A DNA stretch of 64,000 nt from Protopterus annectens (Eukaryota > Chordata > Ceratodontiformes > Protopteridae), in NCBI RefSeq assembly GCF_019279795.1, contig NC_056747.1, forward strand, positions 1,006,516,157 to 1,006,580,156, read 5' to 3'. The first letter of the stretch is position 1. The number at the start of each line of letters is the position of its first letter. This document shows, piece by piece, positions 51,416 through 62,063 of this stretch. The notes under the pieces were generated by a model, which saw only the letters and a list, made by a program, of their open reading frames with translations, searched no databases and was not told where the DNA came from. The translations under genes and the position numbers were made by a program.

Positions 51416-53201
51416 ATGTCAGACAAAGTTAATAATTGTATTTCTTGTGGGAAGCAAATACCGCGTAAGGATTTCCATTCCCTCTGTATACCTTGTTTAG
51501 GCCCAGACCACGACGTCTCGGTCTGTCGCTTTTGTGCTACATTCAACAAACGCACTATTAAGCGTCGGGCGGAGTTCGCCCAGCATTATTTTGGGAAAGC
51601 ATTTAACTATACTATGTCGTCGGATACTCCGACTCCGGTTTTGTCTAAACAACGCACAGACAAGGACCGACCCACGAGGTCCGTGGCCTCTACCGACACC
51701 ACGCCAAAGCCGACTACACGTGGTCTGGTTCTCAGCGAGGCGCCTACGCAGCCCCTGACTACCGACGACCTGTCTTTGACGGTGTCTCCTGTGCCCGAGG
51801 TCTCAGGCTCCTCGGCCCACAGACGACTACAGATACCGAAGCCACTCTTGGCGTTGAAACTCAGAATTTGGACAGGTCCACCTCCACTCAAGGTGTCTTC
51901 AGACTTTCCTCTTTTTTTCTCCATCAAGGCTTTCACAAAGTCTAAAGCAACCATGCACTCAGAGAGACCAGCTACACAGGGCCCATCTCCAGGCCCCATG
52001 CCTAAGAAATAGATGCTTAAAATGGCTGAGGATTTAATTACTCTTATCAGAGGTTCTCAGACCCTCCGGACAAAAGGCCTAGAGTGGAGGAAGATTCCTC
52101 CTCCTCTGATCAGGGCTCCATTATTTCAGAGCACTCTGATGATCAGGAACATTCTTACTCCCCTTTTGAAGACTCTGATGCGGAGGAGTCCATCCCTTCT
52201 GTATCCCCCCCTGAGGATTACTCATTTGGGGAAACTTTGCATACCTTAAGGGAACACTTCCACTGGGAAGGCCAGGATTATTCAGATTCCAAGAAAAGAC
52301 TCAGGGAATTTCTCTTGCTTCCTCAGCACAGGCCTCTGGCTATACCTCCTGTCTTCGACATCCTAGATGATGTTTACTCGGAGGCCTGCCTTAACCCGGA
52401 CTCTCTACCTCCAGCTCCAGTTAAGCCTGACAGGTACTACAGGGTCCCTGACTCACACCAATTTCTATACAAGAGCCATGCTGCTGACCCAGAAACCATT
52501 TCACAGGGCCCCAAGGGAGTTAAGGCCTCCATTGCTAAAAAATCCATTGCCTTCTGAGAGAGATTCCAGATCCTTAGAAAGGTGGGGAAAAAAGGTATAT
52601 ACCTCGGCTACCTTATCCATGAGGGCCTTAAACTGTCAGTTTCATATGCTAAAATACCAACAGTTTTTGTTATCACAATTGAAAAGTAAAATGTCACAAC
52701 CTGAACAACCAGACTTGAAGGAGTTGCAGGATTTGATGCATAGTGCAGAACAAGTGGGTAAGCATACCTTACAATGTGGTTTTGATGCTCTAGAGGCCTC
52801 ATGTAGAGCTGCTGTTACAGGATCAGTCATACGTAGGCATGCCTGGCTCAAGGAACTAGCCTTGCCTGATCATGTCAAAGCTAAATTACTAGACGCCCCT
52901 CTTCAAAAGGATGTACTATTTGGTGTTAATGCTGAAGGAGGTATTAAGGAAAATGGAGGAAAAGGCTAAATCAATGCAAACTGTGAAAGAATTTCTACAG
53001 GTTCAACCCCCACGTTTTAGTAGAAATTGGCCTTCCAAAAACGGGTCCTTTCCTGCCACAGACAGACCCCAAAGAGGCAGATACAGGCGCCCGAGGGGCA
53101 GACGACAATCCCAAGGATCGTATAGAGGCAGACAATGGCAAGCTCCTACACAAAGAGGTGGTGAGGACAACTCGCAATCTTTCAGAAAGCAAACCCAATG
53201 A
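51416..53201 (+). pseudogene. DIRS gag-like ORF1, four breaks (A4)
   Basis: Start MSDKVNNCISCGKQIPRKDF, LCIPCLGPDHDVSVCRFC. The first block is open to a TAG at about 52010 (where A2 and A6 have a Gln codon, KKQMLQMAEDL). Then ITLIRGS, frame change, core at 52084-52557 (SFGETLHTLREHFHWEGQDY, PPAPVKPDRYYRVPDSHQFL), an extra base in an A run near 52540, next block to 52920 (LQCGFDALEASCRAAVTGSV, HAWLKELALPDHVKAK), an extra base near 52938, and the Arg-rich tail RPQRGRYRRPRGRRQSQG to 53201. Only small lesions, so the family sequence is easy to read. Confidence 0.88.
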
Positions 53202-55105
53202 CTTTCCCCTTTGCATGCCAACCAGGTCTCAAATGGCAGCCCCCTTAGGAGGAAAGCTGGCATTATTTTCAAAAAATTGGCATACTGTCACAAAGGACAA
53301 ATGGATCCTGGACATTATAAACAGAGGCTACAAATTCCATTTTCACATCCTTCCAAAAGTGAGAGGCATGCTAAACCTGCCACACAATCAAAGGGCAGAG
53401 GCACAAAGGCAAATTACAGATCTCATAAACATGAAAGCTATTCAAGAGGTACCTACGCACGAACAAGGTCAAGGTTTTTATTCCAGGCTATTTCTGGTGC
53501 CAAGGAAGGGAAAAGATTGGAGACCTATTTTGGATCTATCCATCCTGAACACATTTCTACTCGTACCAAAATTCAAGATGCTCACTCTACAGCAACTTCT
53601 TCCCATGCTGGGCAAGGAGTCTTGGCTGGTAACACTGGACCTCAAGGAGGCATACCTGCATGTCCCAATCAGACAAAATTGCAGAAGGTACCTCAGATTT
53701 CTTGCAGGTTCAACCCATTATCAATTCTCTGCATTGCCCTTTGGCTTATCTACTGCGCCCAGAGTATTCACGAAATGCCTGGCATCAGTAATTGCCTACT
53801 GCAGACTTCAAGGGATACAAATATATCCTTATTTGGTGACTGCCTGATCCAAGCGGACAGCAAGCACATTCTTCTGAAACATCTGGCTTATGTAATAATG
53901 TTATTGAACTCTCTGGGATACACAGTCAACAAAAAGAAATCAAGACTAATACCCTCTTGGAAGATAATTTTCCTGGGTGCCAATTTGGACACAAACACCC
54001 AGATGGCCTACTTCACGCCAGAGAAGCAGGGGCAACTAATTCAATACTTCAGAACACTAGCAAATTGCACCAGGCTGACTGCAAGGATAATCCTGCAGGC
54101 TCTGGGATTCATGGCATCTTGCATCTTACTAATCCCATGTGCAAAGCTGCATATGAGGAAACTACAATGGTACCTGAAAAACATATGGTCTCAACACAGC
54201 CACAGTTTGGAAACAATAATACCACTAATTCCATGTCTGCAAAAGGAATTTCTGTGGTGGGCTCAAGCATGTCAAACAAACACAGGTCTTCCATTCAGCA
54301 AGCCTCAAGCAAATCAAGCCATCACAACAGACGCCTCAGACTACGCCTGGGGGCGCACATGACAGATCGGTGCATTCAGGACAAATGGTCCCAAAAAGAA
54401 AAGCACCTTCACATCAATCAAAAAGAAATGCTAGCAGTAATAAAGGCTATTATAGCTTTCAAGGACCTTCTACAACCAGGTCAACTATTGATAAGTACGG
54501 ACAACACCACAGTTATGTGTTACATAAACAAGCAGGGAGGAACACATTCTTACCCCCTATGCAGACTGGCCATGTCACGTTGGAACATGGCCATGGACTT
54601 ACAAATGGAACTACAAGCACAGTACTTGCCAGGCAAGGAAAACACGCTGGCAGACAACCTAAGCAGGAATATGACAGATCCACACGAATGGAAGTTGCAT
54701 CCAAAAGTTTTTACAGAAATAATCCAAGAATGGGGAAGACCAGACATAGATCTCTTTGCCTCCCACAAAAATCATCAATTGACAAAATTCTGCTCAAGGA
54801 CCTTCCATCCAAAGGCCTGGAGAGTGGACGCTCTCTCTTTCAGTTGGACATCAATGACAGTTTATGCCTTCCCACCTCTTCCTCTGCTGCCCAAAGTTCT
54901 ATTGAAGACCAGAGCAGACAGACCAAAGATGATCCTCATTGCTCCGGACTGGCCAAGGCAACACTGGTACCCACTCCTGAGGAGCCTGATGCATTCCCCA
55001 CCATGGACCCTGCCTCTAATGCCTCTTCTTCTGACTCAGCACAGCTTCAAAACTCTTCACAGTCAGCTAAAAACACTCAATCTAGCCGCATGGAAGATTC
55101 CTTAG
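53158..55105 (+). pseudogene. RT-RNase H-connector polyprotein, frameshifted (A4)
   Basis: First part open at 53158-53847: GGKLALFSKNWHTVTKDKWI, FYSRLFLVPRKGKDWRPILD, LVTLDLKEAYLHVPIRQNCR, FSALPFGLSTAPRVFTKCLA, then PYLVTA: one base is missing in the LDD block (53833-53841). The frame resumes (CLIQADSKHILLKHLAY, QALGFMASCILLIP, TTDASDYAWG) and changes once more near 54358. Then it is open to 55105: HINQKEMLAVIKAIIAFKDL, STDNTTVMCYINKQGG, PGKENTLADNLSRNM, EWGRPDIDLFASHKNHQLTK and PKMILIAPDWPRQHWYPLL. The connector may be the DIRS Dam-like methylase region. Confidence 0.88.
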
Positions 55106-56144
55106 CATCACAGCAGGCCCTACTCTCCAAGGAGGTACAGGATGTCATTTTGGAGGCCAGAAGGCCATCAACTAGAAAAGCTTACGCCGCAAAATGGAAA
55201 CGTTTTTGTGTCTGGAATGAGAAAAAGACCAGGACCCTGGAAAACTGAATTTACCTCAAATACTACAATATTTGGCTGAACTGCTAAGCAGTGGACTTTC
55301 TTTCTCCTCCATCAAAATCCATGCCTCAGCCATTTCTGCAGAATACAACACTGATCCACCTTTATTCTCTCACCCTCTCTTAAGACAATTCCTCAGAGGG
55401 GCTAAGAATTTAAGACCTCCAAGGAAACAACCAATACCTGCTTGGGATCTTAATTTTATTCTGGAAAAACTGACCTTGCCTCCTTTTGAGCCAGCTGCCT
55501 CATCAGATTTGCAATATTTGTCCTGGAAAACAGCTTTCCTTCTGGCTATCACCTCAGCTCATAGAGTTTCAGAACTACAGGCTCTCATGGCTGTCCAGCC
55601 TTTTATCATCTTCCATCAGGACAGAGTTTCCTTATGAACCAACCCATCCTTTATGCCTAAAGTGGTATCCAGGGTAGCTTTAAATCAGGCCATACATTTA
55701 CCTACTTTTTATCCTAATCCTCAAAACAAAGGGGAGAGATTACTACATTCCTTGGACATCCACAGACAACTGCGTTATTATTTAGACAGAACAAAGCCTT
55801 TCAGAAAATCAGAAGAGCTCTTTGTGGCCTATGCGGTAGGAGCTCAAGGAAAGCCAATTTCCAAACAGACAATCTCAAAATGGATAGCCCACTGCATACG
55901 CTTTTGCTATTCCTTTCATGGCAAAACTGTACCTATAGGCATTAGAACTCATTCCACCAGGGCCACAGCCACCTCTGCAGCCTTCCTCAGAGGAGTTCCT
56001 ACCAAGGATATTTTGGAAGCAGCCACTTGGAGTTCTGTGCATACCTTCTCCAAGCACTACAACCTACCATTATACTCCAAATCTAGAGCAGGCTTTGCCA
56101 CTGCAGTCTTGCAGGGCATTTTGGCTCCTCCTAGTTACACCTAG
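54370..56144 (+). pseudogene. Tyrosine recombinase, two breaks (A4)
   Basis: A frame open from 54370 to 55248 overlaps the RNase H-connector frame by about 735 bases. YR homology starts near 55130 (VILEARRPSTRKAYAAKWKR). A frame change near 55240 follows. Then 55272-55637 (FSSIKIHASAISAEYN, FLRGAKNLRPPR, ITSAHRVSEL with the expected Arg kept) ends at a TGA replacing an Arg codon. 55653-56144 carries LHSLDIHRQLRYYLDRTK, HSTRATATS and TWSSVHTFSKHYNLP with Tyr. The true start of YR within the overlap is uncertain. Confidence 0.87.
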
Positions 56145-56177
56145 TGCCTACCACCCCTTTCTTAGCTTTGGGATTCT

Positions 56178-56274
56178 ACCCATCTGTTATGACTGCAGCT
56201 GTATGCACGATGAACATAGTACAGTTTTGTACCTACCATAAATGTAGATGTTCGAGTGCTAATACAGCTGCAGT
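56178..56274 (+). repeat. ICR of A4
   Basis: 56178-56217 is the complement of the A4 left end (one mismatch). 56218-56274 is an exact complement of the A4 right end. Both differ from A2 and A3 at the positions where A4's own ends differ. Confidence 0.92.
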
Positions 56275-56425
56275 CCAGGTTTCCCTCCCTCCTTCCCCTC
56301 TAGGGGTATTCTTTTATGGTGTATTTGCTTGCAACTACTGTTTTTTGATTATATTGCATTGCATTATTACATAATTTTATGTATTGCCTTCCTTCTGGGG
56401 ACACCTGACATCTGGGGCAAGAAAA

Positions 56426-56628
56426 ACTGAAGAAAATGGCGTTGGCTGGTTCTTTTATACCCCTGTCGCACTGACGTCAGGGAAGAAGTGACGGCAACCG
56501 ACGCCGGACTTAGACTTTGGAATTCAGCCGACCAAGGACCTGCCTGACGGCAGGAGAACCCATCTGTTATGACTGCAGCTGTATTAGCACTCGAACATCT
56601 ACATTTATGGTAGGTACAAAACTGTACT
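56426..56628 (+). repeat. Right inverted terminal repeat of A4
   Basis: Complement of the left repeat plus the right-only block (CTCGAACATCTACATTTATG, GTAGGTACAAAACTGTACT). The host resumes with TTTTAGACC. Confidence 0.88.
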
Positions 56629-57300
56629 TTTTAGACCTTGGAGATCATAATCCTATAGGAAGAGACAGAGTTTCAAATATTCCTCGCTGAGAGAAAGGTG
56701 AGTTTCAATGAAGTCTTGCAGTACAAGGCATTCAGGGAATTGTAACCAAAGTATACCACAAATCAGGATTCAGAAAAGGTTCTGGGTTTAGGGAGGTTCA
56801 AGTGCCATTACCCCACCCCGTGATCAAGCTGGATTATGAGTACGGTGTAGGGCAAGAAAACACACACACACAAAAGTTCATAATGTTGGATCTTTGTGTA
56901 GTGTATTATGATGAACTGGGCATTCAGAAGTCATGTAACTGAAACACTGGTATGTCCTTAAAGTGTTATTTGTATATATCCCATGGGCCTTCACTGCAAA
57001 AGGTTTAGAGTTTTACACCGTGAAAATTTTATCTTGGCAGGGTCTGTCTCCCATTTTTAATGAAATGGGGGAGAAGGGAGAAAGATGACTTGGTGGACCA
57101 GGGGTAAACAGAAGAGAAAGCTATGAATGGTGCAGGCTGCAGCACTGACTGATATGGATAGACAAGCAATTCCAATAGTGGCAGAAACAGGAAATAACCA
57201 GTGTGGCTGCAAATGAAGGGGAGTCTGTCCATTAGATTGAAAAATTTTCACATAAGAGCGCTGGAATTAGAGGGAGTGAAGAAGTCAGCGTACAAGGAAC
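56629..57300. other. Unassigned sequence
   Basis: No element ends or coding similarity seen except a CACACACA run near 56862. The last part grades into the old LINE relic. Confidence 0.45.
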
Positions 57301-58800
57301 CAAGTGGAAAGTAACAAAGACTATGAAGGCACAAAAGGCAGTTATCAGAGGTCAAGAAAGAGGTCAGGTGCAAAGGTGAGGAAGAAACTAGGCTAGGCCA
57401 AACAAACAAGGGCAGTACACCATAAATGTCATGGAAAAATCAGACCTTTTGAATGAATACTTTGCTTCAGTCTTTGCAAAGTGTGAGCCCTTCTGTTTGG
57501 AGGAATGACAGATTGGAAACAGCAGTAGAAAAATGCCCAAATGGAGGAATGACAGATTGGAAACAGCAGTAGAAAAATGCCCAAATCCTATCCAAATGGA
57601 GAAGGTTCAGTGAACTGACTTTCCTAATGTTGAATAAAGCAGAAGAACCAGATGCAATGCTTTCCATGGTTTTAAGGAATCTGGGTAATATGCTGTCAAC
57701 TTTCTCTTCAGCCAATTGCTGTTCATTTTACAAGTGTCTTAGGACTGCAAAATAACATATATGGTGTCCTTGTACAAAAGCTGAGTGGGATAAATCATCT
57801 CACTACAGGCCAATTACCATAAAAGTGGTCAGAGAAGTCATCAACAGACCCATTTTGGAATTGGTGTTTTTCCTGTAGTACCAACATTACCAATATGACA
57901 ACAAACATGGTTTTATCAACAGAAGAAACTGTCAAGCAAGCCCTAAATAGTTCTGTCACAGGACTGTCATATAGCTAAAGAGGGCATGCAGATACATGTG
58001 GTGTGCTGATATTTCTAAAATGCCTTTGACTTCATGCATAGGAGACTGCTAAAACGTGATGACATAGGGGTAGGATCAAGACAAAAGGAATGACTTTCTG
58101 AATGGTTAAATGGCAAGAGAGAGTTGTAGTGATACAATTTATGTTATGAATAAGGAAAATCTCTAGTTGAGTCTCACTGGGTTGGGTGTTTTATATGATT
58201 ATCTTAACATCTGTCTCTTGCACCTCAGCTGACAAAGCAGGATCAACCTTTTTCATGACAGCACAAATTAGCAGCAGCAATGGAAGAGAGTACAATTAAA
58301 GATTTGGAGATGGTGAATAAGCTGTCTTAAGAGATGGCATTCAAAGTTCAATATTAACATAGTCAATTGACAACGGGCCATTATATGGACTCTGAAGTGC
58401 TGATTGCACTTTGACTGGACTACCAGGAACATAGTGAGAGTTAATTGGCAGACTACATAATCTGCAGTATATCAGAGACCACACATGCAAATATATATTG
58501 TTGCCACTGTACTTTGCTTGCATCACCACATTGAGTACTGTGTGAATTTCTGGACACCACAGCATTATTATGATGCAGGAAGGAATCTGGAGGAAATGTA
58601 TACATTTGGTGCACATCGTGGAGGTGAAAGGATGTGGCTTGAGACCACAGCAGCTAAAATTCTTCTCACTTGAAAATAGAATACATCATCACATCACAAA
58701 GATGTAAGTGGACTGGAGATGTTTTACAGATCCATGGACTTGACTACCATAGTGGCTGTTGGATATGGACTCCAGGGAGGCATTCAATCAGGTTATGGAA
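57300..58800 (+). mobile_element. Old CR1-like LINE relic
   Basis: Very eroded plus-strand LINE ORF2 of a different lineage from CR1-a/b/c. In order: KSDLLNEYFASVFAK (about 57435-57480), SSHYRPITI (about 57795-57825), HGFINRRNCQ (about 57905-57940), NAFDFMHRRLLKRDDIG (about 58018-58070, motif A region with the Asp), SEWLNGKRE (about 58095-58120) and HIEYCVNFWTPQHYYDAGRN with LEEM (about 58530-58600). These are standard CR1-type RT landmarks. Many stops. Confidence 0.72.
57498..57585 (+). repeat. 44-bp tandem duplication inside the old LINE relic
   Basis: Two adjacent 44-base units (57498-57541 and 57542-57585), apparently identical. In an element this eroded, identity of the two units means the duplication is much younger than the LINE. 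Confidence 0.92.
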
Positions 58801-59397
58801 CAGATAGTGAAAGGAAGACTAGGCTGATGGGGATACAAATATAGTGTGTTGAATATGGCTATAGGCCACACTATAACATAGACTTATTCTCTCATTGTGC
58901 TGTTAAGATGTAATGCATACTTTTATCTGTAAATTTCATGATTGATTGTACATAGGCCTGCAGCTCTCTCATTTTTATGCTAGATTGGTGCATTGCCCAC
59001 TGTGCTGAGCACAGCTGGGATATGTCTCAACATCCACAAGTTAACATGCTGAAATGTACTGCAAGCACTCCTGACTTGCCTTGCACTTGTGATTTTCCTC
59101 TGCACAAGGAATGTGTTTCTTGGCCTTTCCTCCAGATGACACCCTGGCATGGTTGAGCTAGTACTAGTTGCTCATTCCTTTCTCTTCCTGGCAAGATCTA
59201 CCACTGCTTTGAGCACTACCTGAGCCATACTGTCATGAGTGTTGACAAATGTGCATATACACGCACATATGATGTGACAGTATATCTTGATTTGTCATAA
59301 TGCACAAGCATCAAGCCACAGCTTATCCATGCCAGCATCTTGTAAACCTAACATACTGAAAACCCAAACTATCAAAAAAATCATAAAAGGAATGCAG
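58800..59397. other. Unassigned spacer
   Basis: No recognisable coding sequence or repeat ends. A5 starts at 59398 after AATGCAG. Confidence 0.5.
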
Positions 59398-59701
59398 ATG
59401 TTCTTCGTGTTTCACTGTTGCAGTCATCACATTTGGGTTATCCTGCCAGGGGTAGCCCTCAGTCGGAGGGTTAGTGTTTTTGCATCAGTTACTGTCACTC
59501 CAGGACTGATGTGAGGTCATCAGTGGTATAAAATCAGGCAGCTGATGCCATTACATCAGTCTTTCTTGCTGAGAAACCCAAAGCAGAAGCAGTTCGCATG
59601 AGTGCCGGTCGGCTGCTACCTGAGTTTTTGTTTCCAAATTGAAGTTGAAGTTTTCTAAAGCTAAGTACCCCATTGGGGATACTTTTTTCTTGCTCTAACC
59701 G

Positions 59702-61550
59702 ATGTCAGAAAAAGTTAACAATTGTCTCACCTGTGGAAAGCAAATACCACACCGAGACTTCCATTCTTACTGCGTCACCTGTTTAGGCCCAGACTACGAC
59801 ATCCCTCACTGTCGCTTTTGTGCTTTGTTCAACGCTAGAACTATATGTTGTCGGGCCGTTCTTGTAGCTAGGTATTTTCGCTCTCAGTCCTCGAATGCCG
59901 ATATGGCTTTGATAAGCCATCCGACTACCGATCTTCCAAAAAAACCTAAGGATAAAGACAGAGATGCACATGTCCAAAACTGCTGACGACACTTCCGTTA
60001 AGCTAGTTGTCAGTTCACTGGTCCTCAGTGAGGTGCTTTCACTGCCCCTGATGTCCTCTTCTGTGGATTCGCAGGCTGCTGCCAAGACCCTTTTGGAGTC
60101 CAGTATGCTGCGAGACTCTTCTTTGATTGTGGATGTTTCTACCTTGGGATGGGTCTGGAGCTGCTGACCAGGCACCGGCTTCTGAGGAAGTACTTCACAC
60201 TACCGATACGCAACACAAACCGACGACTTCTTTTGCATCTTCAGTTCTTTCTAAAGCTACCGAGTTTCTAAGGCCCGGGGTACAAACTACACCCAAAAAA
60301 CACGATGACCCAAGCTCAGGCACCTGCTTCCTTGCCTCAGTCTCAAATGCTTAAAATGGCGGAAGACCTTATTATGCTTATTAGAGGAAGTCAGGCTACC
60401 TCTTCCAAAAGAAAAAGAGACTTGTCCCCAGTAGTTTTATCTGAACAGGAGTCTGATTACTCTGATGCTTCTGAATATGAAGACATGCAACCCCTCTCTG
60501 TTTATGAGGATTCTGATGCAGAGGCATCCATTCCTTCTGCCTCTCCACCCGAGGATTTATCATTTGGTGAAACCCTTCATACTTTAAAGGAGCATTTCCA
60601 ATGGGAATGTCAGGACTACCCTCAGTCAAAAAGAGACTCAGGGAATTCTTAGATTTACCACAGCACAGACCTTTGGCCATTCCTCCTGTCCTGGATGTTG
60701 ACGTTTTTATGGAATCTAGTTTGACTCCTGACACCCTTCCTCCTGCTCCCAGGAAATCTGACAGGTACTACAGAGTCCCTGACCCTCACAAATTCCTTTT
60801 CAAAAATCCTACTGCTGACCCAGAGGTCATCTCTCAAGGACCTAAAGGAATTAAAGCAACCTCAGCTAAGAAACACACCCCCTCAGACAGGGATTCCCAA
60901 GATTTAGACAGATGGGGTAAAAAAGTAGACACCTCTGCTACTCTTGCTATTAGAGTACAAAATTGTCAGTTCCACATGCTGAAATAGCAGCAGCATACTA
61001 TGGAACTTCTCAAACAAAAAAATATCTTCCTTTCCTGCTTGTGCAGAAAATAAAGAATTACAAGAGCTTATGCATTCTGCAAGCCAAGTTAATAAGCACA
61101 CCTTACAATGTGGCTTTGACGCACTAGAAGCATCTTGCAGGGTAGCAGTCACTGGTTCTGTCCTTAGAAGGCATGACTGGCTTAAGGAACAGACCTTGCC
61201 AGACCATGTCAAATCAAAATTATTGGACGCACCATTGAACAAAGACATTTTGTTTGGCATCAAAGCAGAAGAGGTCTTAAAAAAGATGGAAGAAAAAGCT
61301 TAATATATGCAGACAGACTTTTTAGAAGTCCAGCCTCCAAGGTTCAGTAGACATTGCCCCTCAAAGCACTGGTCCTTTCCGGCCCCCTCCAGGTCAGCTC
61401 AGCTCAGCCCAGACCAAGGGGAAGCAGACCCCCCCCCCCATACAGCAGCCCCAGGGAATGCAGAGATCTAAGCAATGGAGTTCCTCCTCTTCAAAAACAG
61501 GGAGTGCTAAGCCACCCCCTTATGGTAAGAATTCACAATGACTTTACACC
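59702..61550 (+). pseudogene. DIRS gag-like ORF1, broken (A5)
   Basis: MSEKVNNCLTCGKQIPHRDF, YCVTCLGPDYDIPHCRFC. Frame changes near 59970, 60155 and 60640. Core blocks LSFGETLHTLKEHFQWECQD, PPAPRKSDRYYRVPDPHKFL, DRWGKKVDTSATLAIR, a TAG after HMLK (60987), LQCGFDALEASCRVAVTGSV, HDWLKEQTLPDHVKSK and LFGIKAEEVLKKMEEKA, then a TAA at 61301-61303. The tail has a nine-base C tract near 61431-61439. The first Cys/His cluster is intact. Confidence 0.85.
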
Positions 61551-62063
61551 TCCACCCCTTACCTGTGCCCACCTGCTTGTGCCCCATAGGAGGAAAACTC
61601 TCCTTCCATGCAAACAACTGGGCCTCTGTTACCAACGACTGATGGGACCTCAACATAGTGTCCCAGGGATAAAGATTTTATTTCCACACTCTGCCAACCC
61701 CAAAAGGGTTCCCAGATCTTCCTCCAAACCAGTGGACAGAGGCCAAAATGCAAGTCCTTTCCCTGCTCTCCATAAGGGCAATACAGTACGTACCTGCAGA
61801 CCAGATAGGCCAAGGTTTTTATTCCAGACTCTTCCTGGTACCCAGAAAAGAGGGCACCTGGCCCAATCCTCGATCTATCCATTTTAAACACCTTTCTGGT
61901 GATACCAAAATTCAAGATACTCACCTTCCAGCAGCTTCTTCCTATGCTTTCCAAGGATGCTTGGTTAGCCACCCTATACCTAAAATAGGCCTACCTATAC
62001 ATCCCAGTCAGGGAATCTTGCAGGAAATATCTATGTTTTAGGGCAGGATCTATGCAGTTTCAG
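61550..62063 (+). pseudogene. Reverse transcriptase, N-terminal part, broken (A5)
   Basis: Lead-in GGKLSFHANNW-like sequence, FYSRLFLVPRKEGTW (about 61810-61860), LDLSILNTFLVIPKFKIL in shifting frames, ATLYLK-stop-AYLYIPVRESC (the LKEAYLHI block with a TAG at about 61986) and YLCF-stop-GRIYAVS-like sequence, up to the A6 junction at 62064. Catalytic LDD is not included. Confidence 0.78.

Larger units (their letters stand above)
51107..56628 (+). mobile_element. DIRS-A copy A4 (subfamily with distinct ends), complete
   Basis: Complete 5.5 kb DIRS element and the least interrupted one here. Its coding regions are close to DIRS-A, but the terminal sequences differ: the left end is ATGTTCATCATGCATACAGC, and the ICR and right end have changed to match. 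It has no later insertions. gag and RT carry single-base frame changes, and YR has one frame change and one stop. Confidence 0.93.
59398..62063 (+). mobile_element. DIRS-A copy A5, 5' half, interrupted by A6
   Basis: Left end ATGTTCTTCGTG, left repeat with TATA box at 59527-59534, gag and the start of RT. It stops at 62063 within the RT block that would read QFSALPFGLS, where A6's left end begins. The rest of A5 should follow A6, beyond the window. Confidence 0.9.
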
